A DNA stretch of 64,000 nucleotides from assembly GCA_049999765.1 (NCBI GenBank), contig JBNGIQ010009380.1:54352-118351 (forward strand), written 5' to 3'. Origin of the DNA: Phaeoceros laevis (lineage: Eukaryota; Anthocerotophyta; Anthocerotopsida; Notothyladales). Below, one piece after another: positions 32,101 to 45,200 of this stretch. Made by a program: the position numbers and the translations under genes. Below the pieces are notes generated by a model. That model was not told where the DNA came from and searched no databases. It saw only the letters and a list, made by a program, of their open reading frames with translations. Each line of letters begins with the position of its first letter. Within the stretch, counting starts at the first letter, position 1.

Positions 32101-35100
32101 GAGCTGAAGCTTGCAAAGTGATTGTGAGACTGTCACCTTTGTGTACATTATAGTGTGGTTTGAAACCTGCTCTCCAGGTCTTTGCCCAAGATAAAGACAT
32201 ACAAAATGCTGTAGAAGAAGCATTCTCTACATTATGCATACTGAAGAGTCCAGCCGATACCGCCTCCAATCTCATAGACCTGACCTTGGATGCCAATCTG
32301 GGTGATCTGGCTTCAATTGAAGCACTTGTCAGCAAGTTTATGGGCAAAGGAGAGATTTCCCAAAGCACGGTACTGCTTACTCTGCTATTCTTTCGTTACA
32401 TGTAGGTTCATATTGCTCTTTTCGGTGATCTTTGTATTCAGCTACTTAGTTTGGACCAATCCTTGTTCTGCCAACTTTGCAGGTGGCTCGCCTTTGGGAC
32501 ATGTTCAGATTCAATGCAATCGGAGTTACACCAGAGCAAAGTCGTGGTGCCTTAGGTATTCTTTGCATGGGTGCCAAAACCTGCCCCAACATTCTCAGCT
32601 CAAATGTCCAGAGTATTTTGGATATTGGTTTTGGCCGTCGAGCAAAGGAAGACGTGCTACTTGCTAGGTTTGCGTGCACTGCGTTACAAAGACTTCCTGA
32701 TGAGGACCGGGCAAAACTGGGTTACAACCATAAGGTCTTCACCTTATTATCAAGCGTGATTTGCAAAGAGGGATTACCGGAAGTAGTCTGGTATTCTGTA
32801 GCTGAAGAGGCGATCAATACCATATACATGCTGCATCCTACACCGGAAATGTTTGTAGCAGACCTAGTCCAGCGTTTCTCCCTAACAGTTTTTGCAGGCA
32901 CCAGCAACATGTCAGTGGCTCACTGTATATCTGAAAGGAATGATTCAGCAGACCTAAACCTAGAGCCAACTACGCCTGATTACTGTACCGTTCCAGCATC
33001 AGCACTCAGTAAATTTTTCTTTCTAGTTGCTCATGTTGCCCTGAAGCAACTGGTGTATGTGGAGATGTGCCTGAGGAATGTTCGGCGACAATCAGCAAAG
33101 AAGGATGAGATGTTGCAAGAAGAAGCCAATCAAGAGGCAAGCAAGGTAGAAGTTAATTGATGCAAGTTGGGTCAAGAGACTGAGGAACTTGTTATCAAGC
33201 GCTAATGCCAAGTGATATTTTATACAGAAGGAAAGCATAACTGCTGAGCTGGGTCTTGTGGCGTCTGAGGATGCAAGGCTTGACGACCTTCTGGAGGAAG
33301 CAGAGAGGGAAATTGTTTCAGGTGGTAAGGGTGGAAAGACTCTCATCGGCCTTGTAGCACCAGTGGTGGCAAAGCTCTGCAAACAATTTGCCCGAGTTCC
33401 ACAGGTGATATGGTGTGCTTGATCAAGCTTATTGTAGTTGATTGCATTCTGCTGTGGAGCATGTCTTGAGGTTCAGGTTCTCTTTTATTGCAGTACAGCG
33501 AGTTGTGGTCTGCCTCTGTGTTGGCGCTGTGTAAACTGATGGCCATCGATGCTGATTATTGGTATTTTCTCTTAGCCTCACCATTCCAGGACGGTTTGCA
33601 ACCATTCTGATATGTTGTCGTTCTCAACTGGCACTTCGCCTCTTCAGTTTTAAAATACAGCTTGTGTTGCTTATGTCTCCTGCTTGATTGTCCAGTGAAC
33701 AGAATCTTCAACTGCTATTCACCATAGTGCATACCTCAACAGAAGAGGCCCTAAGATCCAATTGTGTGGTGGCCTTGGGTGATCTATCCATGAGATTTCC
33801 AAATTTATTGGAACCCTGGACAGAGCATGTATATTCACATCTCCATGACAGATCTGCAGCTGTTCGAAGAAATGCTGTTCTTGTATTGGCTCATCTTATC
33901 CTGAATGACATGATGAAGGTCAGTGGCAGTTGAATGTATAATTTGGAGCAAATTACTCAATTGATTGAGTTTCATGTTTTCCTTCTACTCTTTGGCTATA
34001 GCAATCAATTCAGAGTGTGTTACGTGCACCAGGTGAAAGGGCATATTACAGAACTAGCCCTGCATTTTGAAGATGAAGATGATCGTGTTTCCAGCCTTGT
34101 AAAGCTCTTTTTCCATGAGCTGTCAAAAAAAGGTAACAGTTCTAGTTTTAGTATTTGTTCTGATCCTCGAAGATTGTTATTTCAAGAGCTGACGGGGAAG
34201 CAGCCATCTTATTGTGGTTTGTCCTGTGTAGGTAGTAACCCGATTTACAATCTCCTGCCAGACATGATAAGCCGGATGTCCAGCATGACGTTACCTCAAC
34301 AGCAATTTCGAAGCACACTGCAATTTCTTTTGAGTTTCATAGAGAAGGTAATTGCACAAAAAATTGCTACTACCTGCCGTTCCTTTTGTCCTGACCAGCC
34401 TTGGTTGTTTCCAAGATGACGCCTCTTGCATCCAGGCGAGCATTTGACAAGGTGTTTTGCCCTGACCGTATGACAGGACAAACAAACGGAGGGCCTTCTT
34501 GAGAAGCTTTGCAACCGATTTCCTGGAACTACAGGCATGCTTTTAATCAAGAAACCCACAAGCAGCAGTAAAGATGAAATTTTACTGCTTCGCTGTTTTA
34601 GCAGTTGTGCTGATGTTTCTTGGCCCTGAAGATCTCTTCAGCTCCCCTAACAGTGTCAGTGCCTGGTAACAGATCCCAAACAGTGGCGTGACGTTGCTTA
34701 CTGTATTTCCGAGCTGAAATTCTCTGAGAAAGCAATGAAGAAATTGATTGACATGTTCAAGGTCTATGAGCTTGCTTTGGTGGAGGAAGAGGTTGTTCAG
34801 CACTTAGAAACCATGATGGCAAAGGTACGGGAGAGATTGTCAATAGTTGTGCTGTCTTGTGCACAATACAGCCTTTTGAACAGATTTGATTGGACTTGGT
34901 GAGTAATTCCTATGCAGGCCAAAAAGCTAGCAAAGCCTGAGCTTAAAGCAATATATGACGAGTTTGGGGATAAGATACGTGCAAGTCACAAGGAAAAGAA
35001 GGAACAAGAATGTACAGTACAGAATGCAAACGCCCATGGAACCAGGAGCCGAAAGAGCGTGGATGACGATTCTCGGTTGTGTGGAGTGGATGTCAAAATT

Positions 35101-36301
35101 GAGGAAGGCCAGGACACAGAGAAGGACATGGCTACCTTATGCAAGGATATGCACGGTGATAACCTGAATCATGCATCAGGTGAACATTCGTGACACTGAC
35201 CTCGTTCACTGGACCTTTTAAACTTCCTCAGTTCACAGCTTGTAACTGACTAGGACAACAAGTGACTTTCTATTTTCTGTTGAGGATGCAGATTCTGGAG
35301 ATTTACTTGACGACCTACAACCAAATGGTAGCAGCCGTGCAGTTGGGGATGGTTTAGTCGGGACCAGAGTTACAGAAGACTCAATCTCCTCCAGTTGTGC
35401 CGACGGAGAGGTAACAGAGGCAGATGAATATGGCAACCGTACGCAGGAAGTTCCTGGCGGGACTGATCATGACCGTACAACCACCAATGTTTATTACCAA
35501 GACATGAAGGTCACTGTAGGAGATCATGAGATAAGAGGTAGTGATACAGACAGTTATGTCCATCAGACACCGATTGACGCTCTCAATTTTGAGCATGCGA
35601 GCTCTGAAGACAATGTAGAACGCTCAAGGGTGTCGGAAAATTTTACAGTTCCAGAACGTTCGTCATCGGCCGCCGGAGTTTTCTCAGGACGAGAGGATAA
35701 CCAGACGGAAATTCTGAACTGTATGGACAGGAGGACTCCAAAAGCGACTGGGGGAGATTGTTCACAGCTTACTTCAGCAGAGACAAGTGAGCTTTCCTTT
35801 ACTGAGGTTACCATGTCTTCAAGTGTCGAGACAGGTGAACATTGCCTTTCCATGATTACCGGCAATGGGGGAGAGCTTGGAGAACAAACCTCAGTTATGG
35901 GCCGGGAGCTAACTCCAAATGAGACAGGGGATGAGTGTGTTTACCGAACCTCAGCAGAGATAGGTGGCGATTCCCATTCTGAAGCTACAATATGTGGAAG
36001 TGACGACAGCAGCCGAGTGGAGCGGGGAGAACATGTCGCACTCCAGGGGAAAGATGAACTTGAGTCGAGTACAAGCTCTGATGACCTTTGCAATGAGTGG
36101 CTAGCTGAAGGAGCCGGTGAGAAACAGGCGCTATTGGGGAGTCCCATCCTAAAGGAAAATTCTAGCAATCGATCAGACTTGGGCATTTCCTCAACAGTTC
36201 AGTGGAGTTGCGGTCAAGTCAAATTCAACAAAGTAACTAGTTGTGTAGGGGACCAAGCTGCATCCAACGAACAAATTTTCGCTCGTAACCCAAAGAGGTA
36301 G
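29144..36301 (+). CDS. CAP-D2: condensin complex subunit 1 (CAP-D2)
   Basis: CAP-D2 is the HEAT-repeat regulatory subunit of condensin I, which compacts chromosomes in mitosis. Exons: 29144-29279, 29562-29643, 29815-30064, 30140-30288, 30368-32063, 32178-32369, 32483-33145, 33228-33404, 33494-33561, 33696-33918, 34033-34132, 34232-34347, 34477-34534, 34673-34824, 34918-35179, 35292-36301. With the artefactual gap and one 47-mer copy removed (447 bp, a multiple of 3), they join in frame to 1628 residues. Family blocks include MALVFNIPQHLEDLE, REVLSIEDQDLFDQVYSLVR, FAVAIIHEIGRTSPK, FNPFGPQLRSAKFEATLDIY, SNCVVALGDLSMRFPNLLEP and RNAVLVLAHLILNDMM, the condensin signature. The intron after 34534 has a GC donor. 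The last exon encodes an acidic Ser/Thr-rich tail of about 336 residues, longer than in Arabidopsis (total about 1400). Confidence 0.95.
30444..30843. other. assembly gap (400 N), probably spurious, inside CAP-D2
   Basis: The 47 bases before the Ns (30397-30443) are repeated exactly after them (30844-30890). They encode SVRDKGLKEALCVII in the same frame on both sides. Collapsing one copy plus the Ns removes 447 bp and gives one continuous exon with normal family sequence. Confidence 0.92.
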
Positions 36302-36473
36302 GCCTGATATTGATTGAGTGATCGAGTCTTGGTCCCCTGTATCCAAAATACAACGCTGAAGTCTTGCCCTACAACGCTGAAGGCTTGCCCTTACTGTGCA
36401 GGGCCCCTCTTCAGACTATGGTCAACGGAAACACCTAGGGGGAGGAGCCTGTTACAATAATTAATACCTGACC

Positions 36474-39400
36474 TCAAGCTACATGGCCATCTTGACCATG
36501 GCCAAATTTGCTGACCGGTAGCAGCCCTAGACCCAGCCCTAACGGACTACCAAGACCTTGTATATGGTTATGGCTACAACTTGCTGAATGTACGTGTGTC
36601 CTCAGTGAAGGCTGCATTTGACTGTTTGTCGGCTGAATATCAGTCAATGATCCATTCCTGGGTATCATCTCTACTGCTCCACCATTCTGCAAGGGTCCAG
36701 CTTCCCACGGCAACTCATCATCCTCATTATACCCCTTCAAGACGAAATCACTACAATTTTTTCTGCAACCATGATCGTAAGGGTTGTAAAATCGACCATC
36801 CCCTCCCTTTAAGTAGCTGTAGCGGGTAGCATTTGCCATCTCATTTGTTGTGATATTCCGCCCAATCTGAAGAGTATCACAGCAGTCTTATTCAGACTTC
36901 GTTGTATCCATGTGATGGGACGCTTAGACTACGGAAACTAAGTGAAAGGGAACACAAATGCCTTATCCCCTACCTGAACAGCTTGAATTCCGGTCAAAGT
37001 TGTCACACCAAAGAAGATAAAAAGAGTGGGAATCAGGAATGCGACTGCTCCAACATGGTAAGTCCAGATGTACTTCAGCCATGCCCCAAAAGGTGATGGG
37101 GCAGCTGAATCAGTCCAGAGCCCTGCAAGTACACAGCCCAATTTAGACGTAGGACACCCTGAACGTTCATAGCATCCATACTCCAGATCACCTTAACTAG
37201 GGGAGATTGAAATAACAATGCATGAATAGACTTAAGGGGCATACAATAGATGGTCACAGAAGCTGCAATAATCATTGCAGCAGTCTCAACACATAAAAAT
37301 GCAAAGAAGTCCCATTTGTTTGCCTGCACAAGATAACCGAAGCTTCTGAGTAACGACCATAATCGCTTCGGGTTAGCACATCAACACCGTTAAGAAACAG
37401 ACACTTGAACAAACCAAATGACATATACTGCAAGACACTCACCTTGCCAACACAGTTGGAAATCCACGGGCAATGATGGTCAAACTGTTCAACACAACGA
37501 TTGCAAGAGGAGCAGTGCTTTGAGCGCAAAGGTCTAACTATCTGTAAAACCAGAATAGACAACACAAGACAGGAAAATGCTTGAGGGCCACAAGAATCAG
37601 CAAATCTACATTAAAAAAATTAACCTTGGTTAGCCTACGAAACATCTGAAAAGCTGACTGTGACGGAGATTCTCACTCAACAGCATTTACAACAGCCATG
37701 GTCAGTGAGAATTCCACCTTACACGTTGGGCACAGTTGGGACCAGTAACCAGCCCACAAGGCAGGACTACTCAAATCACCCTTCAGAAGGGGTTCCTATA
37801 CACATGTCAACACAAAAATCAATGAGCCAGTTGGTACAAGCAATGCATCAAAAAATTTACTGATACAGGTTCACGGCCAGCACAAGCTTACACCAGCACA
37901 CTTCTGCTCTGACGAAAATTCCCGGAGAGTTGTCACATAACCTGGATCCTTACTACAAAATGAAACGGATCATCACTTCAGCAACCCGATATTACTACAA
38001 GAACTCAAAATTTACGTAGCAAATGCAAGCTCTGGTTAATTCTGCATCACCTGCTGCAGCGAAATAGTAAAATCAAGCCCCCTGTTGCCAGGAAAACTGA
38101 AATCCATCCCCAAATAGCTAGACCAACGCTCACTCTGAGCATGTCAGGTGCTGCAAACCGCATCACAGACACGAAGAATCAACTCATGGTGATAATCAAT
38201 GGGTGTTGCAAAAGCTGTTGTTATGTCCAAACAACACTATGAAGAATGAAATCAGCAATTCTCACTTACGCGTCAAAATCACGGAGTTGATGAACACGAT
38301 CAACAATGAAACAATAAGAACCCAGAGAACAGGAGCAAGACCCAGCTTTACTATCTTCCCCATGTATCCTTTATCATCCCACCTCCGGTCAAAAACGACT
38401 TTTGCGTTTGACTGCAAAAACAGAACATGCCAGACTGATGTTTAGACCTAGTAAGGACAGTTTATTGCTTGCTTATCATTCCACCCTCCAAACCTTTCTT
38501 TATAATCAAGCACTATACTACCCACATTCTACTGTCTGCTCTACCAAAAGGTATGTACCAAACCACAGGGTTACATAGTTGAAACGCCTTGATACACAGG
38601 AAAGGAGGTATGTTGACATGCTCACAAGAAACAAAGCAACATGTCGGTGACTTTTATCAGAGGCAAGCTGTGCAGGCGTGCATCCTGATGTGTCTTTCAG
38701 CATCAACTGATCCTTAGTGCCTGCTTGTACCAGGACTGTACAAGCCTCCAAGTTCCCTCTAATAGCTGCCCAGTGCAATGGAGTACACCCTGCAAACAAT
38801 TATGGTCGATTACCATCTTCCCTTTCTGAAAATTATCCCTTCTGTAGTTACAGTGATGTTGCCAGAAACTCATCCTACATAAGTGCGCCCAAGGGACTAA
38901 AACACACCTTCCTTGTCCTGCCTGCTTAGATAGGCATCCATGAAAAGTAGTAGTCTGATGCAATCCGCAAATCCTTTGTATGCAGCCCTGCCCTTGATCA
39001 GCACGACAAAGAATTAGAAGTCAGACTCAATCACCCAGTATCAGCTCTACCTTCACTGAAGATATTAGCGGTATATCCTCATAACTACTCACCAGTGCAA
39101 TGGGCTTCGCCCATCATTGTCAGTTGCATCTACTTCTGCACCCCATTTTGTAGCTACATGATAGAGGAGAGGGGTGTGACCATACTGGGCAGCAACATGA
39201 GTGACCTGGAACAAACATAGCTGGAATATGAGGCAATAATGTTCCCGAAAATGTGTAATCATGACATGAAATAGTTGGTTTCGATGCACTTCTGCAGTCA
39301 AATCTCACCCTGTACCCATGAGAATCTGCAGCCTCAAGATTGGCGCCACTTTTGAGTAGCAGTTCTGCTACCTGTATAGAGCCTCTTACGGCTGTCCAGT

Positions 39401-39978
39401 GCAGGGCTGTTTGCCCAGTAAAATCGGCAGCGTTCACATCTGCGCCGTGCTGCAAGGCCCAGAGAGATTTAAATTAGGTCAAGTTCAAACCTATGCAAGA
39501 ACGCCGAACCATAATGTGTGACGCCCTTCATCTGCAGACAGGCTTGGAACTGATTTTTTTAGCACAATTGTTCGTTCTGGCAGCAAGGTGCTATGAGAAA
39601 CAAGAAACCAACAGACCACAGACCACGCTGGTATGTCTAGAGTTGTGCTTGCTCAAATCCTGCCATCAAGCTGGAGGACATAGAGGTAAGTGGGGAGCGG
39701 GGGAACACCTCAAGCAAATATTGGGCCACTGCAGTGCGGTTATTCAGAGCACTCCACTGCAAAGCATAATATCCACCCCCATCAGGGACGTGCACAGAGC
39801 AGCCCTCTTGCTCCACGAGCCTTTGCAGCTTCTCGAAATCACCGTATGCAGCTGCTGTGTAAACGTCATCCTTCTGCGCCTCTGCCCCCTCTAGATTATC
39901 CACGGCTAGTCCCGCAGCTGCCTGCAATCCATTGCCAGGTCCCTGCTTCTGTACCTCAATTTCTATCTCCGACGCCAT
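36474..39978 (-). CDS. ankyrin-repeat DHHC S-acyltransferase (TIP1/PAT24 type)
   Basis: Thirteen exons (minus): 39709-39978, 39309-39449, 39093-39205, 38908-38987, 38626-38789, 38270-38411, 38051-38150, 37892-37952, 37718-37795, 37443-37541, 37245-37323, 36974-37122, 36474-36866. They join in frame to 622 residues, matching the roughly 620 of Arabidopsis TIP1. Ankyrin repeats occupy about residues 35-255 ([60 protein letters not shown]). Membrane segments follow, with [20 protein letters not shown] and [20 protein letters not shown]. The catalytic domain has [20 protein letters not shown] and [18 protein letters not shown], including the DHHC cysteine. The TTxE-type [12 protein letters not shown] and [14 protein letters not shown] complete the family pattern. 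It palmitoylates cysteines of membrane-associated proteins at Golgi or plasma membrane; TIP1 controls cell growth and root-hair polarity in Arabidopsis. It is convergent with CAP-D2, 172 bp between stop codons. Confidence 0.95.
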
Positions 39979-41048
39979 GGTTATTAGCTCAAGCTCCCTC
40001 GTGACACGAGCTTCCGTCTCCCCGCTTCAAGGCATCCACTGCAGTTTTCTGTGTCAAGCCAGTGGGGCTCGTAGCACATGTGGCGATGGAATTTCGAGCT
40101 TCCCAATCACCCACTTCGTCAGAAACGGCTATTGTTGCATTTCGCAAGTGCCCAGTAATTGATGCAATTCCTTGTACACAGAACCTCTACCCACAGTTTC
40201 GGAGTGGCTAACCAGTCTGCCACACCTCAATCCCTTTCATTACCGGGGAAGGCAATCAGTAAGGAGCATGAAACAACCTGCTCAAGATCCCCGCCGCCAG
40301 GCACCGTGGCGAACTCACAGCCATAGGCCCTCTGAACTAGGTGACGCCAGATCCCCAGCGGATCTGGGGAAGAGGGAGGCGGCCATGCTCAGTCGGCCCG
40401 CGACAACCTCAAGCGAAAGCGTAGTGTTCGCCCCCATTCATTCCGCCTGAAAGTTCCTAGAAGCCACAAATGTTGTCGGCACCATCGAGGCCGGACGTGG
40501 GCCCATTCCAGTTACAGTACTATCTGGAAGGAAGGATTGATAGATTTGTGTGAAGGACCACCTTGGAAGACCTTCTGCGTACATTGCAAGTCACTGCAAC
40601 GCGCTTTTCTTCATATGTATTTGACTTCCTATTGCATAGACTACATACATACTTCTAGACTTTCAGCTTTTGCGCGGAATTGGGTACGGAAACGGTCTAC
40701 GAAAAGAGTAAGACAACCTCGACGACAAGAGTAAGAAAACAGGGAAGGGCTCTAACATGCCAAGAGTCATGCCTTATCCGTCCTCACAGTATGTACATGC
40801 CAGCAAAACGCTTGCGAACTGCTGCTTCTAATCGGCCCCTACCAGCTCCAAGGAAATCTTTGTTCTTACAGGCGGCTGGGACTTAATCTGCGGCTCATTC
40901 TGATAGCGTGAAAAACCATTCAAGTCGTTCATATGCGGATAGCCTGTTGAGGGGCTCAAAAGCAAGACCGCAAGCATGCTGGCTGTACCGTACTCAAAGC
41001 TGTGGCCGAGGCCTGAGCGTGATGGTAAACACCCAGAATGCGGCCTCG
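39979..41048. other. spacer: S-acyltransferase promoter and TRAPPC1 3' region
   Basis: No gene is supported in about 1.1 kb. It should contain the promoter and leader of the S-acyltransferase gene at its left side and the TRAPPC1 3' UTR at its right. Confidence 0.6.
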
Positions 41049-41856
41049 TTATTGCAGCGTTCTCACATACTGGTCTAACACACTGTTGAAAAGTTCAAAC
41101 CTGCAAGTGGATAGAAGAAAAGTCACCTTGAAGTAGCTCTGTGGAAAAACCTCCAACAAAACAGCTCTGACGAGACTCGGTGGAAGCATTGAAGCGTGAG
41201 GACAGAACTGTTGCTGAAAGTCTACTTACCTGAAAGGCTGACCAGGGGTGTACAGAGGATTCTTCACAACATATTCTACATAAATGCTGCTGTAAATGTA
41301 GTTCAGGGCATCCCGAAGATCTCCCATTTTTGGATCAGTAACAAGTACGATCTGCAAGCTCCCGAGTCAATATAAGGGTGTAGCTTCCTGCAAAAGCACG
41401 AGGATTTGCAGTTCATACAACACCGGGGTAGCAGTTGTATACCTTAATGCCTGAAGGAGTATCTAGCAAATGCAACTTGTACGTGTTGGTTCGGAAGCTG
41501 TGGAATGAGCACGCTTGACCAACCATCTGAGGTGCTCCGAGATTGCCCTTGCTTGTGCTGCGGCACAACACCGTGAGAAATTTGCAGTATTGTCAACTAA
41601 ATGCAAGCTATGAAGATGTTGATCTACAATTTTGGTTCAAAAAGGTAGGGTAATCAAATCCAACCCCTGTGGGAGCAACAAGAGGCAGAACAATTGACCT
41701 CAATGGATCCATTTTGGCCGTGAAGGACTTGAGCGAAAACAGAAGGCCGAACATCAGCTTCTGGTCCTGCTGCTGGCTGAGCGTGGTGAGCGGCCTAAGC
41801 CACACGTGATAGTGCATGCAAACTCCGTTCCTGTTGTAGATGTAGAGGCACCGCAT
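41049..41856 (-). CDS. TRAPPC1: TRAPP complex subunit TRAPPC1 (Bet5)
   Basis: Four exons (41699-41856, 41443-41557, 41230-41351, 41049-41100) join in frame to 148 residues, the size of the Bet5/TRAPPC1 family. This small longin-fold subunit is part of the core of TRAPP, the exchange factor for Rab1/Rab11-type GTPases in ER-Golgi and later trafficking. Recognisable blocks are YIYNRNGVCMHYHVWLRPL, QQQDQKLMFGLLFSLKSFTA, then NLGAPQMVGQACSFHSFRTN, TYKLHLLDTPSGIK, IVLVTDPKMGDLRDALNYIY, YVEYVVKNPLYTPGQPFR and a final FELFNSVLDQYV. All introns are GT-AG. The ATG at 41856 is the family's usual start (MRCLYIYNRNG); an in-frame ATG 7 codons upstream is also possible. It diverges from DNA2, whose ATG is 429 bp away. 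Confidence 0.95.
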
Positions 41857-42285
41857 ACGATGCGGAATCCCTGCCATACTTCCCACCTTGCTCCTCCTTC
41901 CGGCTGTCTCACTTCCCAGACGTGCACCGCTTTGCACTGCACAGCAACATATCAGCAGCCTGCAATTCCATTGAGCCTGCTGTGGACACTCCCGGAGCTC
42001 GAAGTTAACCGGGGCTGAAGTTAACCGGGGCGAAGTTAACCGGGGCTGAACCATTGCTCGGGCTGGTGACCGGGTTGGCACTTTCTCCCGCCTTTGCACT
42101 CCGCTACGAGACTCCAAATTCTGCGGCGACCAAGAGAACCAATGCCGTGGACCGCGAGTCCGGGATACGATCGATCTAGGATGGTCCATGGAATTACTTC
42201 CACGCCTGTCCAGGACTTGTGTCGTGTAGGGGGCAGAGAGAAGCAGCTCTGTCCTCCCCTCGGAGCCTGAGCTTTCTCTGCGGAG
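41857..42285. promoter_or_regulatory. shared promoter region of TRAPPC1 and DNA2
   Basis: The 429 bp between the two start codons must carry both promoters. It includes three tandem copies of GAAGTTAACCGGGGC (about 42000-42050). A TTCTCCCGCC (42083-42092) on the plus strand reads GGCGGGAGAA on the other, close to plant E2F sites, which would fit S-phase expression of DNA2. No TATA box is evident, so either or both promoters may be TATA-less. Functional roles of these elements are inferred only. Confidence 0.5.
42000..42050. repeat. three tandem copies of GAAGTTAACCGGGGC
   Basis: The unit is repeated at about 16-18 bp spacing, the middle copy lacking a base or two. It lies within the shared promoter and could be a cis-element cluster or a local slippage product. 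Confidence 0.85.
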
Positions 42286-45200
42286 ATGCCCCCCAGGAAA
42301 GCCGCCTCCGGGGCAGCAAAGCGGCAGCAGCCTGTGCCCTCTCCTGCACGTTACGGTATCCAGCATTTCTTCTCAAGGCATGCGGCAAGTACGCAGGCTG
42401 CTCCAGTGTGCCAGACAGCACCACCAGCTCCTGTGAGAAGCGCTCACCTGCTGCCACCCTTGGTCCAGCCTGGAGAAGCTGTCAGGCCCCTTGGGCGCCC
42501 AACACCTGGTAAGCTGCCTCCCGTTTGGCAATGCCTGCCTTTCGGCCGATCGGCCATGACTCGTAATGTGTTGACAGTCAAGGAGCTCAAGCAGAGAGTC
42601 GTGAAGGACAGGCATTTTGTGGCAGATGAGAAAGTCCCATCTCCCGAAGCGAATGTGAGGACATGTGCTCTGTCGGATGCCCAACTGCGTACTCCTGCTC
42701 CAGCTGCACAGACAAATGCAGGGGCAACTTTGCCTAATATCTTCAACGGACCCGAAGCTTCTAATCAGCAAGGTGCTCGATCTGATGTTCCGAGCTTGGT
42801 GGGGTAATTGCCCGAGATTTCCAGATTTGGCGTAATGGATAACGCAGCGCCTCTGACAGGTCTGGAATTTCGAGTATATGCCAATGTGGGTGGGAAGAAG
42901 ATTGGCCAACAGGGAGCTCAGAATAACCTCTTAGCCTCCGAAGTTATGCCCCCGCCGACAGCTAACACGGATGGGCAACCTAGCAGGAATGGATTCGCAC
43001 GTTCTCCAGAGAAAAGGAAGCGACCAAGATACTCACCCGAGATGGTAGTGCCACACTTTGCGCAACCACTATGTTCTTGACTTCTTTAGCTAATGGCTTG
43101 ACTCCTGGCATGAGAACAATGCCGGAACTCAGTTCCACCGAAAGTTGTCACTTGCTACTAGTAGTAGTTTCTTCTTTTGCAACATATCACTTTTGCTAAG
43201 CATCGTTTTCGTTTGAACAAGGCAGGTCATTACCCAGAGCCAAGATGATGGGGCTGATGAGGTAGTTTGGATGGTATCTCCAACTGCAGAACGCCTTGCT
43301 GCAGCCACAACTGACTGTGCTTCTGGTGGAAGACATGTTTTGGCTCCCTGCAGCAGCGGAAGAAGCACAGAAGGCTTGCTCAATAAGGCAACATCCATGT
43401 CAGATATGTCAGCTGCGTCTTCCAAGAAGGTCAGCAGGCTCACACTTATTTCTGCAGTAACAAGGCAAGACTGTTCGTGATGTACTTATGCAAGACACGC
43501 ATGGACTGACTGATCAGGATTCTGGCATCCAGAGATCTCCAGGAATAGCTGGAAAACTAGACACCTGGCTGTCCTCGCCAGCTGCTAAAGGTGGAAACCC
43601 TGGACGTGCTATTTCCAAGGCTCCAAGCACCGCAAATAAGGAAAACCATCCCACTGGATCACATAATGACAGTAGTGTGGCTGGAGCTGGTGATAGAGAG
43701 ACCATTGTGGGGAAACAGCAGATGTTTGCAACAAGTCACAGCAGAAGCCGTCGCTCTTCGCTTGTAAGATTTGCTGCTGATCAGTTGCAGGTCTAGGTAT
43801 ACGTCGAGCATGTAGCTTTAAACGTAGTCTTCCTCTCATTCTCAAAGAGTGGCTTCGTTCCTTTGATTCAGGGCACTCTCCAAAATCCTGAACGCTCTCT
43901 AAAGAACGTACAGAAGCAACCAAGATCTGGAGAGAGGCGAAAGGTAATTGAAGCTCCAAATGCTGTTATGTGGCTTCGCTTATATTACTCAAATTTTACT
44001 AGCCGTATGGGCACAAGTGAACGGCATTTGATTTATGCATACTGTAATGTACACCAGGCACTGCTGGATCTGTTGGACAAGGTTCTGGATGCAATGATAG
44101 TGGAGAACCAGCAACCAGAGGGCACCCCCTGTGGTCTTACCGAAGCTGTTAGTAGAGCCTCAGAAACATCTGCACAGCACAATAGCTCAGAAGAGACGGT
44201 ATCCATGGCACAGGACGTTGCAGGACCTTCTAGTGAACCAGCCTTGAAGAATTCCTTAAGCTCTAGTTTACAAGACTCTGCACCTTCTCAGATCTCTGCA
44301 GCCAGTGAGTATTCCTCACCAGCTGCATCAGCAAAAGCTGACTTGGCTGTCGCAGGGTGTCTTCCACTTTGCACCTCTGCTGGCAGATCAGGCCCAAAAA
44401 GAAGTGAGATAGGGAGGGAGTCAATTTCCCACGCAGTAATGGAACACCAGGTTAGGACATGTATCGATGCAACAGATAGTATAAGCAAGAGTTGTGACCA
44501 GGATGGTGAATTGAACATGATCGAGGATGGTGTCAAGAATGACTCTCAGACAAGCATCCACTTCCTGGTTCTTGAGGTATGGTTTCTATTGCTGGTGGTG
44601 CTGAACTGTAATTCCGCTGACTTTGTTGGAATAAGATTTATGAACTAGCCGACAGACAGTGATTCTTGTTACATAAAACTTTTAGGTTGCTGAAGCAGTT
44701 TATGAAGGAGATACGCAAGGAGTTAAACACCAGCAAAAGGTGCCAAAATGCCCCCGTCACCTTCCTAGATCTGCAATCGGCTAGAGAAGAAACGGATTGT
44801 GTTTTTGTTGCAGCACATCTTGGTTGAAAGACTGTGGTGGTCCCTGAAACTAGGTTTTGAGACTACTGAATGAGCGAAGTGGAGTGGAACGAGTTGTATA
44901 CCTACGAGATGCTTGGTGAGTTACGTTTGAACTGAGTTCTGAACCCCTGAAATTATGATGATGCACATTATGAATCCCTCTGGATGCAACTTTGTTACTT
45001 AAGACCGATGAGAGATTTTTCAGGTTTCACTCAGTAGTACGACCAGGGGACACTGTGAATGTAATTGGAGATTTTCATGAAGACGGTAGTTGTTTTATTG
45101 ACACAAAAAATAACCTGCTGGTTATCCATCCAGATGTCCTCGTGTCTGGTTCAAGAGTGAGTTCAGTTCCTCTATCTACCAAATTCGTGGAGGCAGAAAT

